Origin: Taudactylus pleione
Lineage: Eukaryota; Chordata; Amphibia; Anura; Myobatrachidae
Assembly (NCBI GenBank): GCA_031769625.1
Contig: JAUIMM010000126.1
Coordinates: 8,996,501 to 9,060,500, forward strand
Length of the DNA stretch: 64,000 nucleotides
Reading direction: 5' to 3'
In this document: positions 35,651 through 48,020 of the stretch, piece by piece
How positions within the stretch are numbered: the first letter of the stretch is position 1
How the letters are laid out: each line of letters begins with the position of its first letter
Translations under genes and position numbers: made by a program
The notes under the pieces: model-generated
Databases searched by the model: none
The model's input: only the letters and a program-made list of their open reading frames with translations
What the model was told of the DNA's origin: nothing

Positions 35651-36254
35651 AGTGTCAAAATATGTCAAGATAAAATATTGTAAAGCAATGCACAAGGAAG
35701 GAGTTGGATGGGGGGACAAACTAGATGGGGTGGATGCTCCCAGGAGTGGATGCTTCCTAGAGGGGGCAATTGGAAAATCCATAACAATATAACAAAATAT
35801 GAACCAACAAAAATAATGAAAGCCACCATCTACAATAGAGGGGACGGCACAGTGCCTTAAATCCATACTATAAAGGAAAGTAAATGAGGCAATAGAGACC
35901 TATCAAATGAGAAACATGTAAAACTTCGGGTAACACAAGAGGGTGATCGATGGGCATCAGGTATTGTAGAGACAGAAACATTGAAATGAGACCTGGGTGT
36001 GTCAGTATCATCAAACAAATAAGGTTTGCCATTGAGTATAACTTAAGCTTGGTCGGGTACAACAAAGCAAAATTAATATTTTGCTTAAAAAAAATAATTA
36101 CAAACTGGAGTAAAAGCATTACTCCTCTGTGCCAGTAGGGCAGATACATCTTGGAAATTCAGCACTGAGAAGTCCCAAACAGAGAGGCCTGTTGAATTGT
36201 GATAGGCCATGAGGACATTTCCCTTATCACGGTAGGACTGACCCTATGGACTCT

Positions 36255-36525
36255 GGGCCTGATTCATTACGGATCGCAATTGCAATAGTGATTACTCACA
36301 CAGTGTCACTGCGATAGTATGCTAATCTATTGCGATCACTATGCCGTTGCAGCACTACATAAGGACGCCCACCTTACCTTACACACATCCATAATACTTA
36401 GCAAGACTGTGAAACCATCGGTAACATCGAGTACCATCGCAGCCTCATGCACACTTGCACAAGCTCTGACCTTACTCAGGAATTGCTAACTTCATAGCAT
36501 ACTTTGAGTACTCAGGCTGCGGCAG
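36255..36525. mobile_element. GGGCCTGATTC-family MITE, truncated
   Basis: Left end GGGCCTGATTCATTACGG followed by about 265 bp collinear with 42161-42420. The right half is missing and the sequence changes near CAGGCTGC into LINE ORF1-like sequence. Confidence 0.8.
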
Positions 36526-37037
36526 GGATTGCAATTTTCGAATTTCTCCTCATAGTAATGTAAGACCTCAGCTTGCTGATTGATGATATTTTGAATGGCC
36601 AGAACAGTTTTCGCAGTGTATCTGGTTTTTAGCTTTAACTCCACAATGCGCTTGGAATTAGATTCCAAATGTGAAATGAGGGAGTTTGGCGAAGATTGAA
36701 TTCCATTGATCTTTCTTTCCAGGGAAGAAATCACCTGACTAAGCATCTGGGCTGCAGAAAATGGATTTTGAGCCTCATCCTCCACCAAGGGTTGCAAGCC
36801 TTGGGAAGGTTTGGGTGCCTCCATCCCAGAGTCCGGGATCAGGGAGGATCCCTTGCACGGGTGAGGTTTAGGTGTGTTTGGTTTGGTATGGCCCATTTTA
36901 GAGGGGAGTGGTTTGTCAAGAAACTTATCCATAGCCTGCCAGGAGAAACAGCCAGTGGAGGTCAGCATCACCCTTTGTGTAATTAGCAAGTGGGAGGTCA
37001 CATGTGGTACATTGAGTTTGTGGTTAACATCAGACAA
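36526..37037 (-). pseudogene. Possible LINE ORF1 fragment
   Basis: A frame of about 170 codons contains MDKFLDKPLPSKMGHTK, a proline-rich stretch, then a helical region (LERKINGIQS, ISHLESNSKRIVELK, YYEEKFEN) that looks like a coiled coil. L1-type ORF1 proteins, which coat the element RNA, have this layout. It lies upstream of the RT relic on the same strand, which supports the call. The C-terminus is cut by the truncated MITE. I do not recognise a specific family. Confidence 0.5.
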
Positions 37038-37224
37038 GGAGGGCTAATAACTAAGGAGGAAAAAGGAGGGGGTGAGTACTACAGATATATATATATATAT
37101 ATATCTGCAAGGCCAACTTTCCAGTGTGATTGGATTATGCAGCCCACCAAGAACATCTGTAATCGGGCTGGACCAATTTGCAATATGTAGCACCTATCCT
37201 TGTGTATAAACATCTATTTCCCTA

Positions 37225-37425
37225 TAGATTGTAAGCTTGCGAGCAGGGCCCTCTTACCCTTATGTATGTCTTTCACGTATGTCTTGTATGTATGTCTTTT
37301 ACAACCCAGTAAAATGTTAATTGAAATTGTAAAGCGCAAAGGAATTTGCTGCACTATATAAGAAACTGTTAATAAATAATAATAATAAATAAAATATATA
37401 TATATATATATATATATAAATATAG
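37225..37425 (+). mobile_element. SINE-like 3' body and AT-rich tail
   Basis: TAGATTGTAAGCTTGCGAGC, CAGGGCCCTC and GCTGCACTATATAAGAAACTG followed by AATAATAATAAATAAA and a TA run match the 3' body of the SINE at 18263. The tRNA-like head is not seen. Confidence 0.6.
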
Positions 37426-38558
37426 CTGGAGGGCTCACAACGTTCCAAAAAAGAACAGCCACTAATAAGCCCAGAGCAGTGGGCATAGAGATAGGACACT
37501 AAAAGGTGCTCCAGTAGTCCAGTGCAAGCTGGGAGGACACTAAATCGAGGCAGCTCACTCAGCTTGCAGGAAGTCCAAGCAGCCCATACAGCCAGCCGGG
37601 AGAGGTACGGAACTCTTACAGTGGTTAAAGGAAATGTCTGTGGGGTAAGGTGAGCACAAGGGGCAACCATTTTTTTCAATTGAATAGCACCTAGGTGTCA
37701 GGAGTGCACATACCCACATTAATGAAAATATGGCCGCGGTAATTTTTACTGCAAAAATCCCGCACCTAATTAAATATGTCCCTTAGTGTGTTATTTTATT
37801 TCTAACCACACACAAATATGACAATCAAATTGCTACTGACATGTTTATACATAAAGAAAGTGTTCATAAGATACTTTCATTAAGTTGGTCATTTGCAGTA
37901 TATTCTGCACTTTAGTGTTATTATATAATGCATATCTTTTATGTATTCTATAGGTATCAAGTCAATAAAATAAATTATATACACGAGTATTGACAATTGA
38001 AAAATCTATAGCCCACAAACTGCCTATATAAACTGCAATGAATCTCATAAAAGCCACTTACATGCAGATATAAGCACACTTTGTGGTTAACCTGTTGAAT
38101 TGTCGTTAACATGGAAAAGAAGATCCATAAGATGGGATAAGGCCACAGTAAATTACATCTGACTGTATTGCTGCACCTGCTGAGCAAGGCAACATACATA
38201 ATCTAAGGACACAAGTGGGAGCTCTAATAACGCATTGAAGTAATGCTTAGATGCTTTCTGCTTAGCATGTGCCTGGAAAAATAAAGAAGAAGGTTAATCT
38301 GCGATTATACATTGTGTAAAGGTACTTAATGTTCCAACTGAGTCAGTGCAAGAACACAAACATTCTGCAGTCTAGAAATGGTTGTACATCAACTTGCAAG
38401 GTATTTACAGTCAAAATTAAAATTGATGCTATATTATTAAAAATAAATATAACCTTTAATAATAAAAAATACAAATAGATTTTGAAAGGTTGTACTCATT
38501 CAGAAACTTTCAAAAGACGGTGATACAATTGTTGCTGTGCCTTACATGGAAGGTTTAA
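37426..38558. other. No gene recognised
   Basis: 37740-37790 carries one end of a GGGCATATT-type MITE (CACCTAATTAAATATGTCCC). The rest is AT-rich with nothing supported. Confidence 0.45.
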
Positions 38559-39060
38559 GGTGCGTATCCACTAGCAGATAGTGGAACATTGTAATCGTAC
38601 AGTCGTTCCTCATCCCCCGTAGAGCCTACACTGAACGATATGTCGTTCAGTGCAGGCAAAAAAACATACCAGCTTCACTGGTTCCAGCTGTGTGAATGTC
38701 ATGGTCATCTTGAGTAACCTGAGGTTACTACGCGATTTCTAGACGATCACACGATTTTCAACTCGACATACATTCAGTCTTGTTGAAATCGTGCATTTTT
38801 TCATCTGATGCGCGCTCCTGCGGGTCCTTCAATCGTATCTTATGTTATGCTCATATGTGCAGCACATATGTACCATCGTATCGTGTTCAGAAAGTGGCAT
38901 ATTTTTTTTTATGCGATCCATCGTGTGGCAATACAGTCATTTCAATGACTGTTTGTCCCTATTACCTAATGAGCGCGTGAGGCACAGGATCGATCATACG
39001 ACTGATCCTGTGTAAAGAAAAAAAAAAAAAAGGTGCCGACGGAACTGCAGGGTAATCGGG
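38559..39060. repeat. MITE-like repeat with GCGTATCCACTAG motif
   Basis: Contains paired words such as GAACGATATGTCGTTC and CCTGAGGTTA, and a final CGATCATACGACTGATC hairpin before a poly-A run at 39018-39031. Ends are not clearly inverted. Confidence 0.4.
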
Positions 39061-39096
39061 TGTAAAACGGATCGGAAGCTGATCGTGTAGGTGTAT

Positions 39097-39811
39097 GGGC
39101 CCTATTACTCAGATGGCCAATGTTCACAGAAGTGATCCGATAGCTGTGTCCTCTGATGGAGCAGAGGATCACAGAAGCTGGCAGGAGGCATCTATTTACA
39201 CAAGACACCTCATGTGACATTAGCATATTATTGCACAACCACTGCATACAAAGGAGCCGCTCTCTAGATGTGATCGCTCGCACAATGTGTATGCAAATTG
39301 CGTAGGCAGTGTGATCGCAAAGCAAATCATTAGCACGCCCAGTATTTCTTATAGAGCGATCACATAGTGTATGCAGACACCCACCAGCCTATCTTAAGAT
39401 GCCCACTTGTGCACGTCATGTCCAGGAAGTGTATGCAACCATCGGTACATCGGGTAACATCAGATGCTTTTGCAGCACTTGAGGTTGACCATACCCTTCC
39501 GCAAGCACTGCGAGCACTTCAGTGTAAAAACAAGCCAGGTGACGTGTATTATGATGCTGTCTTATAATTATGCACACCTCTAAAATGCCATTGAGATGCT
39601 AAGGCACGCCTGCGTTTGCACCTCCACTCCCCCGTTTTTAATGGCCAGCCCGTTACCACCTACAAACGGCCTCTCCTGTCACTCACTCTGTCACTCACTA
39701 TGCGCAGCGAGCGAACGCATCGTGAACTTTTGCTAAGGTATGCACATGCGCACAATGCATACCATCGGCAGCTGCGAGAGTATGCATCTTAGTGAGCTGG
39801 CCTGAATGAGC
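39097..39811. mobile_element. Degraded GGGCCTGATTC-family MITE
   Basis: GGGCCCTATTACTCAG at the left with TAT before it. Interior words (GCACACCTCTAAAATGCC, GGCACGCCTGCGTTTGC, GCGCACAATGCATACC) match the 42161 subfamily. The right end is rearranged (GAGCTGGCCTGAATGAG), so the border is approximate. Confidence 0.55.
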
Positions 39812-40220
39812 TCCAAAGTTTCTGTGGCTGTGCAATAGCATACAACTCTGATCAATAGACATTTGGTTCTTAAAATATTTCTTAGATGCTTATGCAGGAT
39901 TGCTGACTTTCTAGCTGCCCCTTCCCCCCCTCCCCGGGAATCATATGACTGCATATAAAAGCTGTGTATTTTTGATGATTTATCATGATTTCATGGTGTT
40001 TCAGATGTGATATTTGCAGCATTCCTATTCTTAACTTGTGAAAATCTTATTTTGTCCAATCAATCAACCTTTTGCCAGCATTAACAATTGCCAGGAGAGT
40101 GCCCGCTTTAACCAGCCAATGTTGTGCTATTTTCAGAAGATGCATGTCCAGCAAGTAGTTTAGTAGCTTCCCATATTTGTGTGACTTGCACATACTGTAG
40201 CTACAGTGCTTCTGCTATAC
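39812..40220. other. No feature recognised
   Basis: Short AT-rich stretch without supported features. Confidence 0.45.
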
Positions 40221-40645
40221 CATACTTACCGACTTTATAAATCTCCTCCCCCGCAATTTGCGAGTAGGGGCGGTGTTAAATGACATGATTTGCATCAGTT
40301 TAGCCCTGCCCCCTACTTGCAGATACGAAAACTCCCTGTAAAATCTCCCCATCCTGCCCACTTCACTAGGAAGTGGGCGGGATGCGGGAGATATGCCTAC
40401 TCTTCCGGGGGTGCAGGGGTTACCCGAAAAATCGGGAGCCTCCCGCAACTTTCGGGAGAATAGGCATGAATGTGCTATACACAGGCTTACCAAACATCCA
40501 GAAAACGCTGTCGAGATTTTTTGGTGTACTGAAGGTGGCAAATCAGAGCATCCAGTCGGGACACTTGCCCACTTTTCCGGGCGGCTGGGAGTGCCACCCG
40601 ATTTTTGGGAGCCTCCCGGCCCTTTCATGAGAATAGGCAAGTATG
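40221..40645. mobile_element. CATACTT-type MITE, copy 1
   Basis: Starts CATACTTACCGACTTTATAA and ends GAATAGGCAAGTATG, inverted ends of a family also at 41942-42863, 51164-51755 and 57475. An internal GAATAGGCATG / CTTACCAAACATCC junction near 40460-40495 suggests two partial copies joined. Confidence 0.65.
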
Positions 40646-41162
40646 GGCCTGATTCAGACCCACTCGCGAGCGGCTGTCCGCTCGCAAGTGGGTCGATGTT
40701 ATGGACTGAGCATGCGCACGACGGAGGGAGCTCCGTCGTGCGCATGCGCCAGACGCGACGAGCGAAGGAAAGTCCTTCGCTCGTTGTGTCTGATCAAAGG
40801 GGGCGTGCTGTCGATGTTGATTGACAGCACGCCCCCTTTGGTAGGCGTGCCGGGGGCGTGCCTCCCGTCAGAAGCCGGCCCACTGACATCACTAGTGATG
40901 TCAGTGGGAGTGATTTTGGCTCTGATAGAGCCAAAATCACTCCGGAGCTTGCGGTTGAAAACCTCAACCGCAGGCTCCGGCTCGCAATTTCGATGGTCGC
41001 GATGGTCTCGACCATCGCGGCCATCAAAATGCACGCTCGTATAGCCTGTGGGTGGTGACCCACAGCTATACGAGCGTCCAGAAGGACGCTCCATTTTTAT
41101 GGAGGCCGGCCCTCATTCAGAGCGTGCGCTCTGCTCAGAGCGTACGGCTCTGAATGAGGGCC
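40645..41162. mobile_element. Palindrome-array MITE, copy B (518 bp)
   Basis: Begins GGGCCTGATTCAGACCC and ends GGCTCTGAATGAGGGCC, with duplication TAT at 40642-40644 and 41163-41165. Consecutive hairpins include 40711-40746, 40750-40792 (20-bp arms), 40795-40840 (18-bp perfect arms), 40879-40908 (30-bp palindrome without loop) and 40907-40943, then four to five more up to 41155. No coding capacity; the frames of 85-145 codons are palindrome artefacts. Confidence 0.93.
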
Positions 41163-41463
41163 TATGTCCTAAGGTCTGCATGGTATCAAACATGTATGCA
41201 CAGTGGGAGGTAGGGCACGCGTCTACCCTCTAACAGCTCCCACTGCAACAAGCAACAGGACAGATCCTATCCTAGCTGGAGAGGAGGACCTGCTGGGCGT
41301 AGGACAGGGCAGAGCAGCACACACTGGTTTATTATTATTTCATAGTTATTATTATCAACCTGTGTTAAGGCTGTTACCTTCCAATTTTTTGTCTATTACT
41401 GGAACTAATACATCCCATTTAACAGCTGCTCTCACTATGGGTTTTTGTTATACAATGATCTAT

Positions 41464-41913
41464 GGGCCCGATTCAGAATTGTATGCAGCACACACAGCAG
41501 TTGCGCCTGTGGACGCAGCTGCTGTGTGTAGATATGATAATGCTGCAGGAGGAGTCTTGTGTAAATAGATGCCTCCTGCAAGTTTCTGTGATCTGCTGCT
41601 GCATCCAAGGATGCAACACTGGATCACATGGGAAATCATTGGCCATCTTGGTAACCCCCAGGATGGCCACTGTTTTCACTCCGTATGGGCCATGAAATCT
41701 GCATTGGAAGACTGAGACCCTGGTCTAGACATACCTTGAAAATGGGGCAGACACACCCCATTTTCGAGAACGCTGGCCATCACCAGCCCTTCCGCGCCCC
41801 CAAATGGCCACAGCATGTCAAGCATGCTGCACATTAGGAAGGACTGCACCCGCTGTTAAACACCGAAGTTATGCGTAAATCATCAGTTTTATGTACAACT
41901 CTGAATCAGAACC
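41464..41913. mobile_element. GGGCCCGATTCAG MITE, 450 bp
   Basis: Left GGGCCCGATTCAGAATTGTA and right TACAACTCTGAATCAGAACC, with duplication TAT at 41461-41463 and 41914-41916. The inside has a GCATCCAAGGATGC palindrome. Confidence 0.75.
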
Positions 41914-41941
41914 TATATTTGATATATTTTAGCACATGAAT

Positions 41942-42863
41942 CATATTTGCCTACTTTTGAAAAAGCATTTCAGGGAGATTGTGAAAGTAACACCTATGAG
42001 CGCGGCGGAAAAGTGAATGTATACTGCTACATCTGAGAGGTATGTCATAAAATTTATTTACATCCAAATGTAAATGAGCCCCGAAGCAGTTATTAAGAAC
42101 TATTTGTTGATGAAATCACACTGAGACTTTCATAAAATACATGTAACCATAGGGATCAAAGGGCCTGATTCAGTATAGATCGCAACTGCGAATGCTATAG
42201 CGATTACGCATGCAGTCTCACTGTGATAGTATGCTAATCCACTGCGATCGCTATGCCATAACAGCACAAAATAAGGATGCCCACCTTACCTTACACACAT
42301 CTGTAATATTTTGCAAGACTGCAAAACCATCGGTAACATTGAGTACCATCGCAGCCTCACGCACACTTGCACAAGCTCTGACCTTACTCGGTATTGCTAA
42401 CCTCATCGTGCACAGTGAAAGTCCAAGCTGCGTATGGTATCGCAGTGGCTAATTTATGCACGCCCCTGTAATGATGTTCAAATGCACTGGCATGCCTGTG
42501 TTTCGCCGATCACCCCCCGTCACCACCCCCAAACAGTACTTCCTGTCAATCACTCTGCGATGGGTCTGCGTAGTCACTGCGATCGCAGTGTCTGCTTTGC
42601 GCATGCGCACTGTGATGCATACACTTGCGCAGAATGCAACTATCGGCCATTTGCGTGCGTAATCGCAGATGCGATACTTGCTGAATCAGGCTCAAAGTGC
42701 CTTATAACAAATGCTACCTTTTGAATGTATATATTTGTCTTTGTTTTTTATATAACAGCTGGGGAAAAGATGCAATCAGGGAGATTGCTAGACTCAGGGA
42801 GTCAGGGAGATTGGTACTATTTCAGGGAGTCTTTCCTGACAATCAGGAGAGTTGACAAGTATG
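41942..42863. mobile_element. CATATTTGCC-type MITE, copy 2, carrying a nested MITE
   Basis: Starts CATATTTGCCTACTTTTGA and ends GTTGACAAGTATG. Repeated CAGGGAGATT and GGGAGTC words lie near both ends. The GGGCCTGATTC MITE at 42161-42693 is inserted in it. Confidence 0.82.
42161..42693. mobile_element. GGGCCTGATTC-family MITE, 533 bp
   Basis: Ends GGGCCTGATTCAGTATAG and TTGCTGAATCAGGCTC, with duplication AAA (42158-42160 and 42694-42696). Best-preserved member of the subfamily shared with 27525-28024 and 36255-36525. It sits after CCATAGGGATC of the host MITE, the same place where the large Harbinger element sits in another host copy. Confidence 0.88.
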
Positions 42864-43093
42864 CATGAATTATTGTGTATATCCCTTTTAAGAGCATAAT
42901 ACATACTGTATGCCTCAGCAACAAAAAATCTCCAATCAACATCAGCGGAGCATTTGTAAACAACCAATCACAAGTGGTTAGCTAGTACCGGAGACTCTGA
43001 TCATCATCATCCTCTATTTGCACCAACCTTGGCTAAAAACAAATAATATGTTTTTTCTAATGTGCACATGCAGTTGTGCCCCATTCTGAATCT

Positions 43094-43410
43094 GGGTCTG
43101 ATTCCGAGATTTACGCTAATGCAATCGCAGCTTCATTCTCTCACGGAGCGCAGTTTCTAAAATATGCTAGTGCTTTCCAAAGCATAGCCGAGCATTGGAA
43201 CGCCCACTGCTGCCTTCTCATATCCGTCCAACAACATGCAAAAGCGTAAACATTGGTAACATTGACGCACATCGGGCAGTCACGCAGCATTTAAGTCAAG
43301 TCTGACCATCCGCAAACACTGCGTCTCTCCTGACATGCAGAGAGCTCTCATGCTGTGAGGCACAATAACAAACAATCGCTCAATCTGCGTAAATATCGGC
43401 TTTGTGAAAA
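43094..43410. mobile_element. GGGTCTGATTC-family fragment
   Basis: Starts GGGTCTGATTCCGAGATTTA and holds family words (CATTGGTAACATTGACGC). No matching right end follows. A lone right end, CTCTGAATCAGGCTCG, is found at 45162-45177 after similar sequence. Confidence 0.5.
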
Positions 43411-44755
43411 TCTCTGCAACAGGCCCCCTTTTCACAACTGCACAGACATATCTTCCAGTGAAGTCATCCTGCCACATCTCTTAACAGGTAATTCTTGACG
43501 ATATAGTCCAAATCGGCCTGCATGTACGGACGACCAAAGATATCGTTATCGTCCAGCGGGAGTTCATTGCATACACACGGAACGATATGAATGAAATATC
43601 GTTGAACGATATCGTTATTGTTCAAAGATATCGTCTCATGTATATGCCCTTTAACTTCTAAAAATCAGTTACAAAGTAACATGGAAAATCTGCTGGTCAC
43701 AGACTGGAACATATGTGGGCACTGTTTGAAAAAGTGCTCTAAGAATAATAATCAGGTCATGTGGGCTATATAATAGTTCTTTTTGCTGGTATTTATATGT
43801 GTTATAGGGTGAAGTATAATGCAAGAAGAGACTTGAAGTATACAGTTACCCTATGAGATAATGCTTGACTCAAGCTCATCTGGAGCTTTACCGAAGCACC
43901 AAGGAAGGTAAACTGTGACTGATTTCATCATGCCAAAGTTGTTTTACTACAGAACCACTACCACCCTTCTGGAAATGAAAGACAAATGGGGCTTCACGCC
44001 CATGCACGAGCCCTTGCTCATGCTCAGAAGACCAGAGTGGAGGCCTTAGTAGCATATGGGCTCTATTGCCACCATGGCCCCTACAATGGCCATAATATTG
44101 ACTCGAAACACATCTACTGTATTTCTTAGTAGTACCCTCTATAAATTTATGACCAAAAAAAGTTCTCTAAATTTGCAGGAGACTAATATATAAGGAACAG
44201 GTTATTATTGGGTCTTTATACCCGACATTGTCAAGATGTATTCTCTTTTCAATTTTAAAGGCAGCCATCTTATGATAGTACTGTTTGTAAGGGAAGCACT
44301 CATGAAGTGTTTTATGTCATCCAGTAGCACACAGGTGGCAATATTCTTCTTTCACTTAAACAAGACATTGGTATTCTATTACTGGAGGTACTGGTGCCAA
44401 ATATTACACTCGTTCTGAAAACAGAGACAGGAGTTGAAGAATATATTTTCCTAAACATCACTTAGCACAAGGTTTTCTAAGAAACGACAGATAGAGGCAT
44501 TAATTGTATTTCTCTTTCAAACTACAAAAGATAACAGTGTAAAACAGACTAGCTTATGCAAATGAACTGTGTTTATGTTCACAAAGCTTTTGTAAAAGCT
44601 TGAAACCAATTTATAACTAGGAAAAGTGTGGCGAATGGCAATGCTCTACAGGGCATCGTTGATGTATATATTGGACATACAGTAAGAAGACAATAGACTA
44701 CAAATACTGATCATATATAGATACTAGATTATTTAGCATCACGATGACATGTATG
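43411..44755. other. No gene recognised
   Basis: 43495-43650 has paired ACGATATCGTT words of a decayed hairpin repeat. The rest is AT-rich with nothing supported. Confidence 0.45.
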
Positions 44756-45057
44756 CAGGGACGCCGAGAGGGGGAGGAGCAAGTACTAATTACCAGGGTT
44801 TGCTGGAGGGTCCCGGGTCCGTCCTTCTTGTCAGCTGAGCAGCCCAGCACACACTGCAGTCACCTCTCCATGTGGGGGGGGGAAATCATACTGATCGCGA
44901 CCCCCCCTGGATATGCACTGGGCTGAGGGGCTCACAGCGCCCCCCTCCCCAGCGCCGCTGCAACAATGTATTTTTTTTCTTTCTTAAGGGGACGTGGCCA
45001 CGCCTCCCATGATTAGGCCACGTCCCCTTCACCCGGGTCTGGCTTTTGGCAGCCCTG
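44756..45057. mobile_element. hAT MITE, 302 bp, exact 8-bp duplication
   Basis: CAGGGACGCCGAGAGG at the left and TTTTGGCAGCCCTG at the right, flanked by CATGTATG at 44748-44755 and 45058-45065. Internal hairpin GGGGACGTGGCC / GGCCACGTCCCC at about 44988-45027. No coding capacity. Confidence 0.88.
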
Positions 45058-45265
45058 CATGTATGTGCAGTGCTGTAACCAGGGGTGTGCGAGCAGTGCT
45101 GTTGCCCAGGACGCAGGACCAATAATTGCTCAACTGCGTAAATATTGGGAGAGCATACATCTCTGAATCAGGCTCGTATCGGACCCGTCTTTTACACGGA
45201 CTGTACGCTTTTTTCTCAATTTTGCTAACTTTTCCTTAATTTTGTGTCCTACTCTGTTTAAAGTA

Positions 45266-46701
45266 CAGCCATGGCCAAAAGTTTTCATAATGACATAAGT
45301 ATTGGTTTTCACAAAGTCTGCTGCTACAGTGTTTTTAGACATTTTTGTCAGATGTTAATATGGTATACTGAAGTAAAATTACAAGCATTTCATAAGTGTC
45401 AAAGGTTTTTATTGACAATTACATTAAGTTTATGCAAAGAGTCAGTGGTGACCCTTCAGAATATGTGGGATTTTGTTTGTCCACCCGCCTCTTGAGGATT
45501 GATCACAAATTCTCAATGGGATTAAGGTCTGGGGAGTTTCCTGGCCATGGACCCAAAATTTGGATGTTTCGTTCCCCGAGCCACTTAGTTATCACTTTTG
45601 CCTTATGGCAAGGTGCTCCATCATGCTGGAAAAGGCATTGTTCATCACCAAACTGTTCTTGAATGGTTGGGAGAAGTTGCTCTTGGAGGATGTTTTGGTA
45701 CCATTCGTTATTTATGGCTGTGTTCTTACGCAATATTGTGAGTGAGCTCACTCCCTTGGATGAGAAGCAACCCCATACATGAAGGGTCTAAGGATGCTTT
45801 ACTTTTGGCATGACACAGGGCTCACCTTTCTTTCTCTGGACAAGCGTTTTTCCAGATGCCCCAAACAATCTGAAAGAGGATTCATCAGAGAAAATAACTT
45901 CACTCCAGTCCTCAGCAGTCCAATCCCTGTACCTTTTCCAGAATATCAGTCTGTCCCTGATGTTTTTTCTGGAGAGAAGTGGCTTCTTTGCTGCCCTTCT
46001 TGACACCAGGCCATCCTCCAAAAGTGGTCGCATCACTGTGGGTGAAGATGCACTTACACCTGCCTGCTGCCATTCCTGTGCAAACTCTGCACTGGTGGTG
46101 CCCCGATCCCGCAGCTGAATCAACTTTAGGAGATTGCCCTGCCACTTGCTGGACATTCTTGGGCACCCTGAAGCCTTCTTCACAACTATTGAACCTCTCT
46201 ACTTGAAATTCTTGATGATCTGATAAATGGTTGAGTTAGGTGCAATCTTACTAGCAGCAATATCCTTGCCTATGAAGCCCTTTTTTGTGTGAAGCAATGA
46301 TGACTGCACGTGTTTCCTTGCAGGTAACCATGGTTAACGGAGTAAGAACAATGATTTCAAGCTCCACCCTCCTTTTAAAGCTTCCAGTCTGTTATTCTAA
46401 CTCAATCAGCACGACAGAGTGATCTCCAGCCTTGTCCTCGTCAACACACTCACCTGTGTTAACGAGAGAATCACTCATATGTCAGCTGGTCCTTTCGTGG
46501 CAAGACTGAAATGCAGTGGAAATGTTGTTTTTGGGACTAAGTTTATTGTAATGGCAAAGAGGGACTGCAATTAATTGCAATTCATCTCATCACTCTTCAT
46601 GACATTCTGGAGTATATGCAAATTGCCATCATAAAAACTGAAGCATCAGACTTTGTGAAAACCAATACTTGTGTCATTCTCAAAACTTTTGGCCATGGCT
46701 G
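45266..46701 (-). mobile_element. Tc1/mariner element, 1436 bp, complete ends
   Basis: Terminal inverted repeats of about 59 bp start CAGCCATGGCCAAAAGTTTT and are flanked by the TA duplication (45264-45265 and 46702-46703). One minus-strand transposase pseudogene fills the centre. Size, TA target and gene content fit a typical Tc1 element. Confidence 0.95.
45430..46331 (-). pseudogene. Tc1 transposase, broken by a few stops and a frameshift
   Basis: The likely start at 46331 (ATGGTTACCTGC...) opens the N-terminal helix-turn-helix part. A frameshift near 46255 and a stop before RGSIVVKKASG follow. The main block 46183-45788 contains the first catalytic aspartate (VIFSDESSF). One in-frame TAG separates it from 45751-45503, which holds the second aspartate (FQHDGAPCHKAK) and the glutamate (NSPDLNPIENL) of the DD34E triad. 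The tryptophan after IENL has become TGA. Transposase cuts and rejoins the element at TA sites. The catalytic residues all survive, so the copy is dead but not old. Confidence 0.9.
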
Positions 46702-47345
46702 TATACCAGGCACATAGGATTAGCATTTATGTAGGAAAAGAACTGGTATAAAATTGCAGATTAAGCATGATGATACATGGAACAGGTCAATCGTATTGGA
46801 CCAGTCTTTACCATTTTAACCCTAGATTGTGTGTGCTTCCTCAATTTAGTCACTTTTTCCTGCAATATGCTACTTTTTAAGCAATTTTCAATTTTGTATC
46901 TTAGTTTGCTTATAGTGTACTAGATACTTAGGTAGTATTCCTGCTAGGCTGTTTTAGTGGGGCGACGAAAATGCGATCCCCCCTCTTAGTGGCGTCCCAA
47001 TAAAGCAGCCTACCCTGTGCATTCCCCACCCAAAAAATTGCAGTTTATCTATTCACAGTGAGGGGAGAGCTTGGGGGAAGCCCAGCACCTCAGTAAGTGC
47101 TGGGTATGTCCCAAGAGTTGGAGACATGTTATGAGGACACGCCCCCTCCCCTGTTAGGTTACACCCCTTTTCGGGAGAACATGCGCCTTCGCATGCAGTA
47201 AATCCCTGCCCCCGTTCTGGTGGGATCACTATTAGGATTAGTGTTTTGGCATGGAGCTAAACAGGGCTATTTTGCATGATTTGAGGATAGGTGTATGTTG
47301 ACACGTGTGTGTATATATCTAAGTTTCTAAAATCGTGATTTTAAA
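46702..47345. other. No feature recognised
   Basis: Mixed sequence with no supported gene or repeat. Confidence 0.45.
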
Positions 47346-47623
47346 ATGAATAAAAATGTGCAGTCCTCAAGTGAGGCACAAACTTGGTCTGGGGATGATT
47401 CACAACAGGCATCCACTTCCTCAAGCTCCATGCATAAGCCCCCTTTATGGGTAAAAACCAGAGCTGGTCGGGGAAATTCAAGAAACACACGAGGAGGGGA
47501 GGACAGTGGCACCGCAATAACTGCCAGAGGCAGGAGCCAAAGGAAATGAATCTACTGTAGTTTTCAATTTATCAAGCAGAGTGTTGATAAGGAGGAAATT
47601 AGGTAACAGGTTGCTGGGACTAA

Positions 47624-47942
47624 AGCGGGCCATACACGGTGCGATATGCGATGCGACGGGGATCTGACGTACGACATATCGGGCAGTCCCCACACATGAT
47701 GCGATCGAGTGGCCGTCCGCCAGATATGCCGGCTCCCCCCTCTCCCGCCCGCATAGCAATGCATGGGATCGCACATCGCATCCCCTGATCAACTGAACCT
47801 GCAGTAAGATCTGCGGGTGCGATGTACGACCCCATGGGTGTGCGCTCTGTCCGATATCATGCCCATACACAGTGCAATATAGCAGCCAAATCATATCAAT
47901 CCGTCGGATCGGCTGATTTATCGCACCGTGTATGGGCCACTT
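47624..47942. mobile_element. MITE with GGCCATACACGGTGCGATA ends
   Basis: Left GGGCCATACACGGTGCGATA and right TATCGCACCGTGTATGGGCC are inverted. TTAA beside the right end and TAAA at the left suggest a TTAA-targeting superfamily (piggyBac or Kolobok), not proven. It interrupts the Penelope-like gene. Confidence 0.8.
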
Positions 47943-48020
47943 AAGGTGTTAAAAAGAAAATCCACTTTTTACCCATTATCACAGAATATGTCTATTGCAG
48001 GTTTTATGAAAGCCCTAGAT

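Noticed and set aside
40373..41094. Several frames of 85-145 codons on both strands
   Set aside because: They cross the palindrome-array MITE B and mirror each other because of the inverted repeats; the same false proteins appear in copies A and C.
43094..45177. One GGGTCTGATTC element split by a 1.7-kb insertion
   Set aside because: The segment CTGCGTAAATAT occurs in both the left fragment and the right-end fragment, so they are two separate partial elements and not halves of one.
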